A stretch of 15,167 bases of DNA, taken from assembly GCA_018644785.1 (NCBI GenBank), contig JABGPV010000120.1, positions 1-15,167 on the forward strand. Reading direction: 5' to 3'. This document shows, one piece after another, positions 1-7,022 of this stretch; within the stretch, counting starts at the first letter, position 1, and each line of letters begins with the position of its first letter. This stretch comes from Deltaproteobacteria bacterium. GTDB lineage: Bacteria > Desulfobacterota > DSM-4660 > Desulfatiglandales > Desulfatiglandaceae. A model generated the notes under the pieces. That model saw nothing but the letters and a program-made list of their open reading frames with translations. It searched no databases and was not told the origin of the DNA. A program made the position numbers and the translations under genes.

Positions 1-1356
1 TTGAAACCATTGGAACGGGGAGCCATCCGGATGTCCCATACGCGCCCAGAAACTCATTTTCTCTGCCAGCTCCGCCGTGACCACCTTGGCCTCGTTGGCG
101 CCGAAGGGCCTGGGGGCTTCAGCACCGGGAATTTCGGGAATATCTGTGATTTCCATGCGGGCCATGAGGACAAGACCACCGGGATTGACACGACCCAGGG
201 CCTGTTCAAATTGATCGGCCTCAAACGCCATGGCCAACTGAGCGTCAACCTCTCCCTTGTGTTGTTCCATGAGCGCGTGCCAGCGCATTCGACGTGCGGT
301 TACACAATTGGCGTTGGCCAGAAGATCGGGCCAGTTGGATAAGGTTTCCCACAGGGTGGGGCCGCATTCTTCCCGGATCATTTTGGAATCATCCACATAG
401 TTCTCTCCATCATAAAAACCGGTTTTTGACCGGGAAAATGTGACGTTCAACAGACCCAGTTCCAGTTTTCCGATTTCATTGGTTTTAATGTCCCCGATCA
501 GCCAGGTGTTGGCATAACCGCCGTTGTTCCCTTTGGACATGATCCTCACAAAATCGTCCAGATTTTGAGAATACTGGGCTGCTCTGCGGGCTCTGATAAA
601 TTCTGGAATACCGTTTGTGTCAAACCCTTTGAAATATCCGATGGTGGTTTCAGTAATGACCATGCCGCCGCTGTTAACAGCAAAATCTGTTCCACTGTGA
701 ATAAACCCGGGCGCACACTGAAGTATGACCCGATACCCGTTTGAGGGGTGAATATCCAGAATCACATTGAACCTCTGTCCAATGATGTAATCATCCCATG
801 AGTTGTGGCCCATGACGATCCGGCCGTCTTTCGTGTAAGGTGTGGTGGCAATGAAAGCGGAGCAGCGAAAGGGTGGCGAAATGCGCCGCCCCCACCGTTT
901 TCGGCCATCTGATTCCCCCTCAAGCCATGGAAGATAGTAGTCCGCCAGTTCAAAGAACGCGTTCTGCGCAACAATATCCAATATATCCACCGTCATGCCC
1001 CGCAGCCGCATGCCGCCGGCAATCCCGGCAATTTCAGCCAGGTACTCCTCTCCCAATTTATCCATCATGAAACTCTGGGCCGCATCGCGAAAAAAGTCCC
1101 AGTTTTTTCCGGTGTTTTCTTTCAGGTAGACTTTCAGCACCGAAATGAACTCATTGATCTCAGGTGCCATGAGCACACCGTACTGCAACCCCCGTTCAGC
1201 GGGTTCACCCTCGATGTGAACGAATATCCATCCGGCCCGTTCTTCCCGAAACCCGGAACCGAAACGGTCCAGACTGAAACAAAGCGTTGTATCCAGAAAA
1301 AACCAAGAACCCATAATCAGAAACAAAAAGAAAGAACGGGGAAAAATCGTCTTCAT
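1..1356 (-). CDS. Secreted phospholipase B-like Ntn hydrolase (3' end outside window)
   Basis: The frame is open for 452 codons from the ATG at 1356 to the window edge with no stop, so the C-terminus is missing. A strong ribosome binding site (AAGGAGGAAAT) lies 4 bases before the ATG. Residues 1-28 are a basic-hydrophobic signal peptide, so export is expected. The core around residues 162-240 resembles the phospholipase B-like family: FRCSAF with candidate nucleophile Cys165, then GHNSWDDY (184-190), then NSGGMVITETTIG (228-240). In this family the Cys becomes the N-terminal nucleophile after self-cleavage and the enzyme hydrolyses amide or ester bonds; the substrate here cannot be told. Residues 30-164 would be the pro-segment. 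The gene follows the glycosyltransferase/rhodanese group but has its own promoter. An alternative is a C45-type acyltransferase/peptidase with the same fold; the NSG-ITETT motif favours phospholipase B-like. Confidence 0.85.
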   Translation of the reverse strand, partial: MKTIFPRSFFLFLIMGSWFFLDTTLCFSLDRFGSGFREERAGWIFVHIEGEPAERGLQYGVLMAPEINEFISVLKVYLKENTGKNWDFFRDAAQSFMMDKLGEEYLAEIAGIAGGMRLRGMTVDILDIVAQNAFFELADYYLPWLEGESDGRKRWGRRISPPFRCSAFIATTPYTKDGRIVMGHNSWDDYIIGQRFNVILDIHPSNGYRVILQCAPGFIHSGTDFAVNSGGMVITETTIGYFKGFDTNGIPEFIRARRAAQYSQNLDDFVRIMSKGNNGGYANTWLIGDIKTNEIGKLELGLLNVTFSRSKTGFYDGENYVDDSKMIREECGPTLWETLSNWPDLLANANCVTARRMRWHALMEQHKGEVDAQLAMAFEADQFEQALGRVNPGGLVLMARMEITDIPEIPGAEAPRPFGANEAKVVTAELAEKMSFWARMGHPDGSPFQWFQ

Positions 1357-1424
1357 TGCATTTCCTCCTTAAATGTGGAATATGGCCCTGTGGCATCGAA
1401 AATAGCTGTAAAAAAGATCTTATG

Positions 1425-1453
1425 AGCATATGCCCGGCCTTTTGATTTGTCAA
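1425..1453 (-). promoter_or_regulatory. Predicted sigma-70 promoter of the phospholipase B-like gene
   Basis: On the minus strand there is a perfect -35 TTGACA (1453-1448), a 17-base spacer and TATGCT (1430-1425, 4 of 6 matches to TATAAT). It sits in the 126-base gap after the rhodanese stop, about 70 bases before the downstream ATG. This suggests the hydrolase can be transcribed apart from the glycosyltransferase operon. It is prediction only. Confidence 0.55.
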
Positions 1454-1482
1454 TAATTGTAAGGATGACGCAATTGAGATGT

Positions 1483-2037
1483 TCAGAAATATCTTTCAAA
1501 AAAACCCAACTGCACAGACTCATACCCTTTGGGTGGATAGTCCCACTTTCCCCCGTAAACATTGATCCGTTTGGTTTCGCCTTTGGCATCATAGACCTTT
1601 CCCCCTTCCAGCACCCAGGCCAGCAATCCGCCCCGCAGATTAAAGATCTCCAACCCATTATTTGCCATCTCCCGGGCCAATATCCCGCTGCGGTAACTGA
1701 TGGTGCAATAGACGACGATTCGTCTACCCTTAAACTTTTCAGGGTTTTTTAAAAATGCTTCCGGGGTGATTGCGCCGGGCAGCATGGACACCGCCATTTC
1801 TGCGGGTTTTCGGGTATCCACAAACAGGATCTGCCCCTGAGCTATCTCTTTCATGGCCTCTCGTGGTGAAATCTCTTTTACATCAGGAAATTCTTTTCGA
1901 TAATCCTCGTACATGCCGTACACGATGACTTTTTTCTGTTGATCGGTAAGGGTTTCTCTGCATACCACGACCTTCGGCGTTAAACCTATCAAAAAAGAAA
2001 CGACCATCAGGGCCATGGTTGCGTATCGTATGTTCAT
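1483..2037 (-). CDS. Exported rhodanese-like domain protein
   Basis: This encodes a 184-residue protein with one rhodanese domain. The active-site loop is YCTISYRSG with catalytic Cys111 and Arg116; VDTR (73-76) and NLRGGLLAW (133-141) are the usual flanking rhodanese motifs. Residues 1-27 form a hydrophobic leader typical of a signal peptide, so it probably acts in the periplasm. Rhodanese domains carry sulfur as a cysteine persulfide; the acceptor is unknown. The start at 2037 is chosen because it directly precedes the leader and follows an AAAGGA about 10 bases upstream; a longer reading to 2118 would overlap the upstream gene. It lies 16 bases after the GT-C/GT2 fusion gene, so it is probably co-transcribed with it. 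A role tied to the neighbouring glycan genes is not evident. Confidence 0.88.
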   Translation of the reverse strand: MNIRYATMALMVVSFLIGLTPKVVVCRETLTDQQKKVIVYGMYEDYRKEFPDVKEISPREAMKEIAQGQILFVDTRKPAEMAVSMLPGAITPEAFLKNPEKFKGRRIVVYCTISYRSGILAREMANNGLEIFNLRGGLLAWVLEGGKVYDAKGETKRINVYGGKWDYPPKGYESVQLGFFERYF

Positions 2038-2053
2038 CCTTATTGATTCCTTT

Positions 2054-4180
2054 CTAGCGAGATTTTTCTTTCCCATAATAGCTTCGATACATGGCTTTGG
2101 TGTCCGGAGTTCCGCCAATTCGCCTTAGAAGATACGATGCCACACGGCGCATTATCGAAAGTGCATTTCTGAACCCCCGGGTCTCCCAGCGCCTGGGGGA
2201 AACCCGGGCACTTCCGAAAAAAAACACCTGTGGTCCCAGCCCGTGAAGACGAATGCCGAATTCCACGTCCTCCATGAGGGGAATAGGGGGAAACAGATCC
2301 CTGGAAACAACAGATCTTCTCCTGAAGAACTGCACCTGGTCCCCGAAACTGATACCCGAAAACACCATCCTCAGATCATTTGCAAAATTGATCAGCCCCA
2401 GTCGCGAATCACGGCTTTTAAGAACGCTGCCCAGGGCGCCACCGGACAGCCGCGGCTGTTTTTCAAGAACCTTGCACATCCTGGTAAAATCGGACGCTTT
2501 TACCCATGTATCCGCGTGCACCACGGCCACCAGGTCGCCTTGGGCGGCACGGATACCGGTGCAGATCTGCCCGCCCCTGCCACCGCCGTCTTCAAGGGAT
2601 CGCCTATCCTCCAGGACACGGGCCCCGGCTCCAAGGGCCTTCTCCCGGGTTCGGTCCGAAGATCCACCGTCTATGACGATCACTTCGGTGACGGCATCGT
2701 CCTTTAAAGCTTCTCGAACGCATGAGACAATGCGGGATTCTTCGTTTCGCGCAGGAATTACCACCGACACGGTTCGGGGAGCGTCGGTCTCCATTTCGGA
2801 CCGGATTTGTTTTACAAAAAACACCCCCTGTAGCATCAGGAGGGCACAAAACGGCAGCCATTGACACAGATAAGCCCATACCGGCAGCCGCCACACGCCC
2901 GTATGGTGATATACACCGTTGGTCACAAAATAGAAGGAAATGGTCAGACACAGAAGCATCCAGGGCCTTGAAGGTTGCAGCACAAGAAAGGGTATCACCC
3001 AGGAAATATACCAGAAATGAACGGTTGGCGCCAACAGTATGACACATCCCAAAACATAGAAACACCCTGAAACGGGATCATTTCGGTAGCGACTGTTTCT
3101 TGCGGGAGAAAAATGGAAAAAACCCAATCCCAGCAAAACCGCCAGAAGGATTTTACAGATCAATGTGGCGGGTTCGATCTCCCCGAAAACAACCCTGAAT
3201 ATGCCGTGAATAGAGCCGTTGAAAGCAAAATTTTCACCGAATTGCATTATGCCGGCAAACATACCTTGAAGATTTTCATGGGCAAACACCCATAAAAACA
3301 CCCCATAGGGAAGGATCGCCGAGACCGGAGTAATCCACGCATACCTCAGATTTTCACGGTTAATGAAAAAGAAAAAAGCCAGGGCGGACACATACTTCAC
3401 CTGGATGGAAAGACCTGCCAGAAGAAACATCCACCCCCATTTTTTTCGGTCAAAAAAACAGATGGCCCCCGTTAAAAAGAAACACTGAATGACATCGAAA
3501 TGGCCTTTTGCGGCAAATGCCCAGAGGATTACCGGATTGAGCCCGTAAAGGATCAGCCATCGGAGATCCAGACTGCGGTATGAGAGAAGAAACGCCAGAA
3601 ATACCAGGGTCCCCATATCCAACAGCATCAGCATTCCCTTTATAGCCAGGGGGTGATGCCAAATGCCCCCCAGCAGCGAAAAAAAAGCGACCATCAGGGG
3701 CGGGTAGGCGGCCGTCATATGGGGATGATTGATCTGCCCATGAAATCGGTCATTTTCCGCCAGTGCATTCATAAAAGGATCATCGGGCGCATGGTGGTAT
3801 GGGCTGATGCCGGAGGCCAGAACCTTGCCTTCCCAGAGATAGCGGTTCATGTCATCGGATGGTTCATGGACCAGCAGGAGCAGTCGACCGACCAGTGCCA
3901 GAGCAAATATGAAAAAGACTTTCTGTTTTGATGAAAAGGTCCTGGGGACGAGCAACAGCAATGCCATGCAGAGAAACCATTGGATGGTAAACAGTAAAAT
4001 GAAATACCCGGCGGGAAGCGCGTTTCCTCCTGTCCCGGGTATTGGAAGAGAAAATTCACCGATAGGACCGAACCCGCCCCCCACCCCGCAGGAGAGCAGG
4101 AACAGGAGTGCCAAAAGGCCTGGAACAATAAACCTTAAATAAACCGGTCCGTACTCCCTATGATGGCTGAACCCCTTCAT
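2054..4180 (-). CDS. Two-domain glycosyltransferase: GT-C membrane domain fused to a GT2 domain
   Basis: This is a 708-residue protein. Residues 1 to about 455 are strongly hydrophobic with about ten or more membrane segments. They carry an acidic pair, Asp109-Asp110, in a SDDMNRYLWEGKV context, followed by GISPY and INHPHMTAAYPPL, a pattern seen in polyprenyl-phosphate-sugar-dependent GT-C transferases whose acidic residues face the periplasm. Residues 470 to about 700 are a soluble GT2 domain: VSVVIPARNEES (471-482), VIDGGSSD, GRGGQ, HADT (555-558, metal-binding Asp557), GDQVQFFRR and MEDVE (636-640). The GT2 part resembles the TIGR04283 type (rSAM/selenodomain-associated transferases). The ATG at 4180 overlaps the upstream stop as ATGA, indicating translational coupling; longer starts would lie inside the upstream gene. 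An inferred model is that the GT2 part loads a lipid carrier and the GT-C part uses it, but acceptor and sugar are unknown. Confidence 0.85.
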   Translation of the reverse strand: MKGFSHHREYGPVYLRFIVPGLLALLFLLSCGVGGGFGPIGEFSLPIPGTGGNALPAGYFILLFTIQWFLCMALLLLVPRTFSSKQKVFFIFALALVGRLLLLVHEPSDDMNRYLWEGKVLASGISPYHHAPDDPFMNALAENDRFHGQINHPHMTAAYPPLMVAFFSLLGGIWHHPLAIKGMLMLLDMGTLVFLAFLLSYRSLDLRWLILYGLNPVILWAFAAKGHFDVIQCFFLTGAICFFDRKKWGWMFLLAGLSIQVKYVSALAFFFFINRENLRYAWITPVSAILPYGVFLWVFAHENLQGMFAGIMQFGENFAFNGSIHGIFRVVFGEIEPATLICKILLAVLLGLGFFHFSPARNSRYRNDPVSGCFYVLGCVILLAPTVHFWYISWVIPFLVLQPSRPWMLLCLTISFYFVTNGVYHHTGVWRLPVWAYLCQWLPFCALLMLQGVFFVKQIRSEMETDAPRTVSVVIPARNEESRIVSCVREALKDDAVTEVIVIDGGSSDRTREKALGAGARVLEDRRSLEDGGGRGGQICTGIRAAQGDLVAVVHADTWVKASDFTRMCKVLEKQPRLSGGALGSVLKSRDSRLGLINFANDLRMVFSGISFGDQVQFFRRRSVVSRDLFPPIPLMEDVEFGIRLHGLGPQVFFFGSARVSPRRWETRGFRNALSIMRRVASYLLRRIGGTPDTKAMYRSYYGKEKSR

Positions 4181-5661
4181 TTTGAGATGCCCGAGGCATG
4201 TGCCAGCGTCAGAAAACCCACGAACAGGAAACCCGAAGCGTAAGCGGCGAGAAAGGGCCCCACCAGATATTTTCCGGCCGCCAGGTAATAACCCAGGGAT
4301 CCCGCACAGTAAATGCCCAAGGCTATCTCCAGAATGCCGGACCAGGGCAGCTTGATCCCATAGCACTTAAATTCCCGGTCTCCCTTCTTGGGCGTTCTCA
4401 CAAACGGGCTTTCACGACCCATGAGAGCTTCCAGAACCGCGCGTGTGTTGGAAAGCGCAATGCCGATGCCCACCGCCACCAGAAAAGGGAGGTAGACTAC
4501 CCGGCGCCCCCAGCCTTTTCCGTAGGAGGCCCGCTGGCTGGCCAGATACAGGGTGCTCGGGGCTGCCATGGCCATTCCCAGCAGGATGGCGATGGCAGTA
4601 AATACCGCCGGACTGGGCGAAAACTCCAGCATCATGAGGACCGGCAGCGCCAGAATGGCCATGATCACCATCAGGGGGTGCACCAGATAATGGGTCAGGT
4701 GAAAAAAAGCCTCCACCTTTTTGAAGATTGATGCGTTTGAGAGAAAGATTCCTGGAAGCAGTTTCAGAGCCGTCTGAATTGAGCCTTTAGCCCATCTGAA
4801 CTGCTGACTCTTGAATGCCCCCACATCCTCTGGAATTTCAGCCGGTACCACAACATCCGGGACAAAGAGGGTGTGCCATCCGCGAAACTGGACCCGGTAG
4901 GAAAGGTCCATATCCTCCGTCAGGGTATCCCATTGCCATCCCCCGCCATCTTCGATGGCTTCTTTTCGCCAGATGCCCGCTGTCCCGTTAAAATTCATGA
5001 ACAATCCGCTCCAGTTCCGCGCCGACTGCTCGATCATGAAGTGACCGTCGATGCCGATGGACTGCACCCGGGTCAGAAGTGAGCGTTCCCTGTTCAGATG
5101 TCCCCACCGGGCCTGCGCCAGCCCCAGACGATCATCCGCCAGGAAAAACGGCACCATTCTTTGCAGGTAATCTTTTGAAGGCGCAAAGTCGGCATCAAAT
5201 ATGGCGATCAGTTCACCCCGGGCCAAATTCATTCCTTGGGCCAGCGCCCCCGCTTTAAACCCCTGTCTGGTTTTCCTCCGGATGACCTGAACATCATGCC
5301 CTTCGCTCCGAAGTTCCTTCGCCACCTGGTCAATCAGACCACGGGTTTCGTCCGTAGAATCATCCAGTACCTGTATGTCGTGTCTCCCTTTCGGATATTT
5401 CATCCGGGCGGCCGCCCGCATCACCCGGGCAACCACATTATATTCATTATAGACCGGAATCTGGGTGGTCACCCTTGGCATAGGTTCTGTGTTAATCACA
5501 TGCGTGTATCGGTTCAAAATGCGTCTGCGCCGAATTTCAGCGCTTTTCCGACCCCTTTGAAACAAGAACACCATCAGATAGCAGTTCAGCCCGTAAACCA
5601 TGAGTACAAGAGCCGTTAGAAAATAAAACCCGATGATAATGTATGAAACAACAAGATTCAC
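4177..5661 (-). CDS. Processive-type family 2 glycosyltransferase (cellulose/mannan synthase-like)
   Basis: This is a 494-residue membrane GT2 enzyme. One hydrophobic segment (about 5-34) precedes the catalytic domain, with TTQIPVYNE (65-73), LDDSTD (99-104), DAD (156-158), TED (248-250, catalytic base) and QQFRW (286-290). The D, DxD, TED and QxxRW set is that of processive beta-glycan synthases. Several C-terminal membrane helices (about 323-480) would form the translocation channel. By family it uses a nucleotide sugar in the cytosol and may extrude a polymer; whether glucose, mannose or another sugar is used cannot be read from sequence. The GTG at 5661 is preferred because AAAGGAAG lies 5 bases before it; a TTG at 5676 would place that site inside the gene. 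It is the first gene of the minus-strand group and overlaps the next by ATGA. Confidence 0.88.
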   Translation of the reverse strand: MNLVVSYIIIGFYFLTALVLMVYGLNCYLMVFLFQRGRKSAEIRRRRILNRYTHVINTEPMPRVTTQIPVYNEYNVVARVMRAAARMKYPKGRHDIQVLDDSTDETRGLIDQVAKELRSEGHDVQVIRRKTRQGFKAGALAQGMNLARGELIAIFDADFAPSKDYLQRMVPFFLADDRLGLAQARWGHLNRERSLLTRVQSIGIDGHFMIEQSARNWSGLFMNFNGTAGIWRKEAIEDGGGWQWDTLTEDMDLSYRVQFRGWHTLFVPDVVVPAEIPEDVGAFKSQQFRWAKGSIQTALKLLPGIFLSNASIFKKVEAFFHLTHYLVHPLMVIMAILALPVLMMLEFSPSPAVFTAIAILLGMAMAAPSTLYLASQRASYGKGWGRRVVYLPFLVAVGIGIALSNTRAVLEALMGRESPFVRTPKKGDREFKCYGIKLPWSGILEIALGIYCAGSLGYYLAAGKYLVGPFLAAYASGFLFVGFLTLAHASGISK

Positions 5662-5706
5662 ATTACTTCCTTTCAACAGCAGCAGGTTGGCATCATAAAA
5701 CCCAAC

Positions 5707-5728
5707 TTCCGACTTCGGAACCTTTTTT
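5707..5728 (+). terminator. Weak terminator-like hairpin with T-run, no gene feeding it
   Basis: TTCCG (5707-5711), loop ACTT, CGGAA (5716-5720) forms a short hairpin, followed after CC by six T on the plus strand. No plus-strand gene precedes it and it lies just upstream of the minus-strand operon. It may be a fragment of a heptad short repeat (minus-strand GAAGTCGGAAGTTGG) rather than a working terminator. Confidence 0.25.
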
Positions 5729-5769
5729 AATCGGATAATATAATGAAATCAGCGGGATGATTGATACAC

Positions 5770-5914
5770 TCAACCATCTTTTTGACAATATGGCAAGAAA
5801 TATCATCAACGTTTAAGTGTTGACATCATGAGAAACTCATGGATAATTAAACCATGAAGGCTTGTTTATGAAGGCAGCTGGATTCAAGTTTACTTGTTGA
5901 ATATCAACGGTTGA
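5770..5914. promoter_or_regulatory. Cluster of six TCAAC/GTTGA pentamers
   Basis: TCAAC occurs at 5770, 5806 and 5904, and its complement GTTGA at 5819, 5896 and 5910. They form inverted pairs: 5806/5819 overlapping the -35 element, and the compact triple GTTGAATATCAACGGTTGA at 5896-5914 just before the GNAT ribosome binding site. Fewer than one would be expected by chance in 145 bases. They may be half-sites of a regulator controlling one or both divergent units. Confidence 0.35.
5820..5847 (+). promoter_or_regulatory. Promoter of the GNAT gene with inverted repeat in its spacer
   Basis: TTGACA (5820-5825) and GATAAT (5842-5847) are separated by 16 bases, an almost consensus sigma-70 promoter. 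The spacer holds a perfect inverted repeat, CATGAG-AAA-CTCATG (5827-5841), placed where a bound repressor would block RNA polymerase. The next plus-strand gene starts at 5938. Operator function is inferred from position and symmetry. Confidence 0.55.
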
Positions 5915-5937
5915 CGTTTTAGAGAAAGGAGGGCCCC

Positions 5938-6390
5938 ATGAACACGAATACCATTAGAATCAGACTCATGAAGGCTGAGGATTATGACGCTGTGGTGGGA
6001 ATTGACGAGAAAGTACTCAAGGCGTCACGGCCGGAGTATTATAATGTGAAATTTGAAAAGCTTTTCCAGACCAAAGATTATTTGCCTGCATCCTTGGTGG
6101 CAGAGGAGGAAGATGGAACGGTGGTGGGGTTCGTAATGGGCGAAGTCTATATGGGAGAATATGGTATTTACCAGGAAGAGGCATCCCTGGATACCATCGG
6201 CGTTGATCCCGATTGTCAGCAGAAGGGTATCGGCGGGCAACTGATTAATGAATTCATGGAACACTTGAAAAAGCTGGGCGTAAAGAAAATAAGCACCCGT
6301 GTTGCCTGGAATGATTCCGACCTGTTACATTTCTTCAGCGTGAACCAATTTGGCCCGTCAAAAACCATTTACCTGGAAAGAACCGTTTGA
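5938..6390 (+). CDS. GNAT family N-acetyltransferase
   Basis: This is a 150-residue protein with the GNAT fold signature. The acetyl-CoA pyrophosphate loop is Q94-QKGIG, matching [QR]-x-x-G-x-[GA], preceded by the beta-4 strand ASLDTIGVDP (82-91). After it come helix 3 (about 100-113) and a C-terminal ISTRVAWNDSDLLHFF segment typical of helix 4 of these enzymes. Such enzymes transfer an acetyl group from acetyl-CoA to an amine; the substrate is unknown, though the single short domain fits small-molecule or ribosomal-protein acetylation. A good ribosome binding site (AAAGGAGG) lies 6 bases before the ATG. It has its own promoter with possible operators and no plus-strand operon partner; the next segment downstream is a decayed gene. 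Confidence 0.9.
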   Translation: MNTNTIRIRLMKAEDYDAVVGIDEKVLKASRPEYYNVKFEKLFQTKDYLPASLVAEEEDGTVVGFVMGEVYMGEYGIYQEEASLDTIGVDPDCQQKGIGGQLINEFMEHLKKLGVKKISTRVAWNDSDLLHFFSVNQFGPSKTIYLERTV

Positions 6391-6414
6391 CATCAAAATC
6401 CCAGAAAGCATACC

Positions 6415-6642
6415 GTGGCGGGAAATAACAACCTTAGGCTTGATTGTGCATTCTATGTGACGGCCAACGCCACGCTCATCGCAAAGAACTTCCTCAAAGA
6501 GCTGAAAGGTCTTGAGGCGTGGGCAGCGGTCTATAATCTCTTCAACAAAAATTATACCTCTCCCACCGCTGCGGGTGAACTTCCCGGTGACATGCCCATT
6601 CCCGGTATCAATTTTATGCTTGAACTCCGATACACGTTTTGA
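6415..6642 (+). pseudogene. 3' remnant of a TonB-dependent receptor gene
   Basis: About 75 codons in the GNAT frame, after that gene's stop, end with the hallmark C-terminus of outer-membrane TonB-dependent receptors. VYNLFNKNYTSP (about residues 39-50) matches the conserved xNLFNKxY turn, and the last residues GINFMLELRYTF form the final beta-strand ending in Phe. No ribosome binding site precedes the GTG at 6415, and the remaining 500-600 residues expected of the family, including plug domain and signal peptide, are absent. It is therefore read as the leftover end of a deleted or rearranged receptor gene, unlikely to make a functional product. The frame is still open, so the loss may be fairly recent. 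Positions 6391-6414 show nothing recognisable. Confidence 0.7.
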
Positions 6643-6749
6643 TCCGAAGATGTAGCGGATTATACAGATTCAAAAGAATAAGCAATAGAAGATTGAAGGT
6701 TTTTCCGGTGAAATCGGAATCTTGGCATTGATCTTTTTCGGCATAAGTG

Positions 6750-6773
6750 GTAAGAATAAGAAATGTAAGAATA
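6750..6773 (+). repeat. Direct repeat GTAAGAATA upstream of the toxin-antitoxin pair
   Basis: GTAAGAATA occurs at 6750-6758 and 6765-6773, a 15-base period, in the AT-rich leader 21 bases before the antitoxin start. AbrB-type antitoxins often bind repeats near their own promoter, so these may be autoregulatory sites. No convincing promoter was found in 6643-6794. Confidence 0.3.
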
Positions 6774-6794
6774 GAAGATAGGGGGGTATTTAAT

Positions 6795-7022
6795 ATGCGA
6801 ATTACTTCAAAAGGGCAGGTGACGATTCCTGTGGTATTTAGAGAAAAATTGGGCTTTCTCCCCAACACTGAAGTTGAATTTGATATTGACGGGGAGATGT
6901 TACGTCTAAGAAGGGCAAAAAGCGATTACAGCCGTGGCAGGCTCATTGTTTCAAAGATGCGGGGCAAGGCGACGGCCGGTATGAGTACTGAACAGATTAT
7001 GGCCATGACCCGGGGGAATTGA
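6795..7022 (+). CDS. AbrB/MazE-type (SpoVT-AbrB fold) antitoxin
   Basis: This is a 75-residue protein. Residues 1-43 form the swapped-hairpin DNA-binding domain: MRITSKGQVTIPVVFREKLG, then the EVEFDIDGEMLRLRR strand pair, the classic ITSKGQVTIP opening of AbrB-like antitoxins. The charged C-terminal part (about 45-75) would wrap around the partner toxin. The ATG at 6795 follows a GGGGGG run about 8 bases upstream and begins exactly at the domain; the longer reading from 6747 adds residues unrelated to the family. Its stop overlaps the start of the PIN toxin gene (TGATG), so the two are translated as a unit. It probably represses its own operon, perhaps through the GTAAGAATA repeats. Confidence 0.88.
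   Translation: MRITSKGQVTIPVVFREKLGFLPNTEVEFDIDGEMLRLRRAKSDYSRGRLIVSKMRGKATAGMSTEQIMAMTRGN

Noticed and set aside
2243..2864. Plus-strand frames opposite the GT2 domain of the fusion protein
   Set aside because: The minus strand encodes the full GT2 motif set here; the plus frames have no homology signal.
5854..5900. Two tiny overlapping reading frames, MKACL and MKAAGFKFTC, with an ATGA overlap in the GNAT leader
   Set aside because: No ribosome binding site precedes them, the first ATG lies about where transcription should start, and the shared ATGAAGGC looks like a chance short repeat. No leader-peptide logic is visible.
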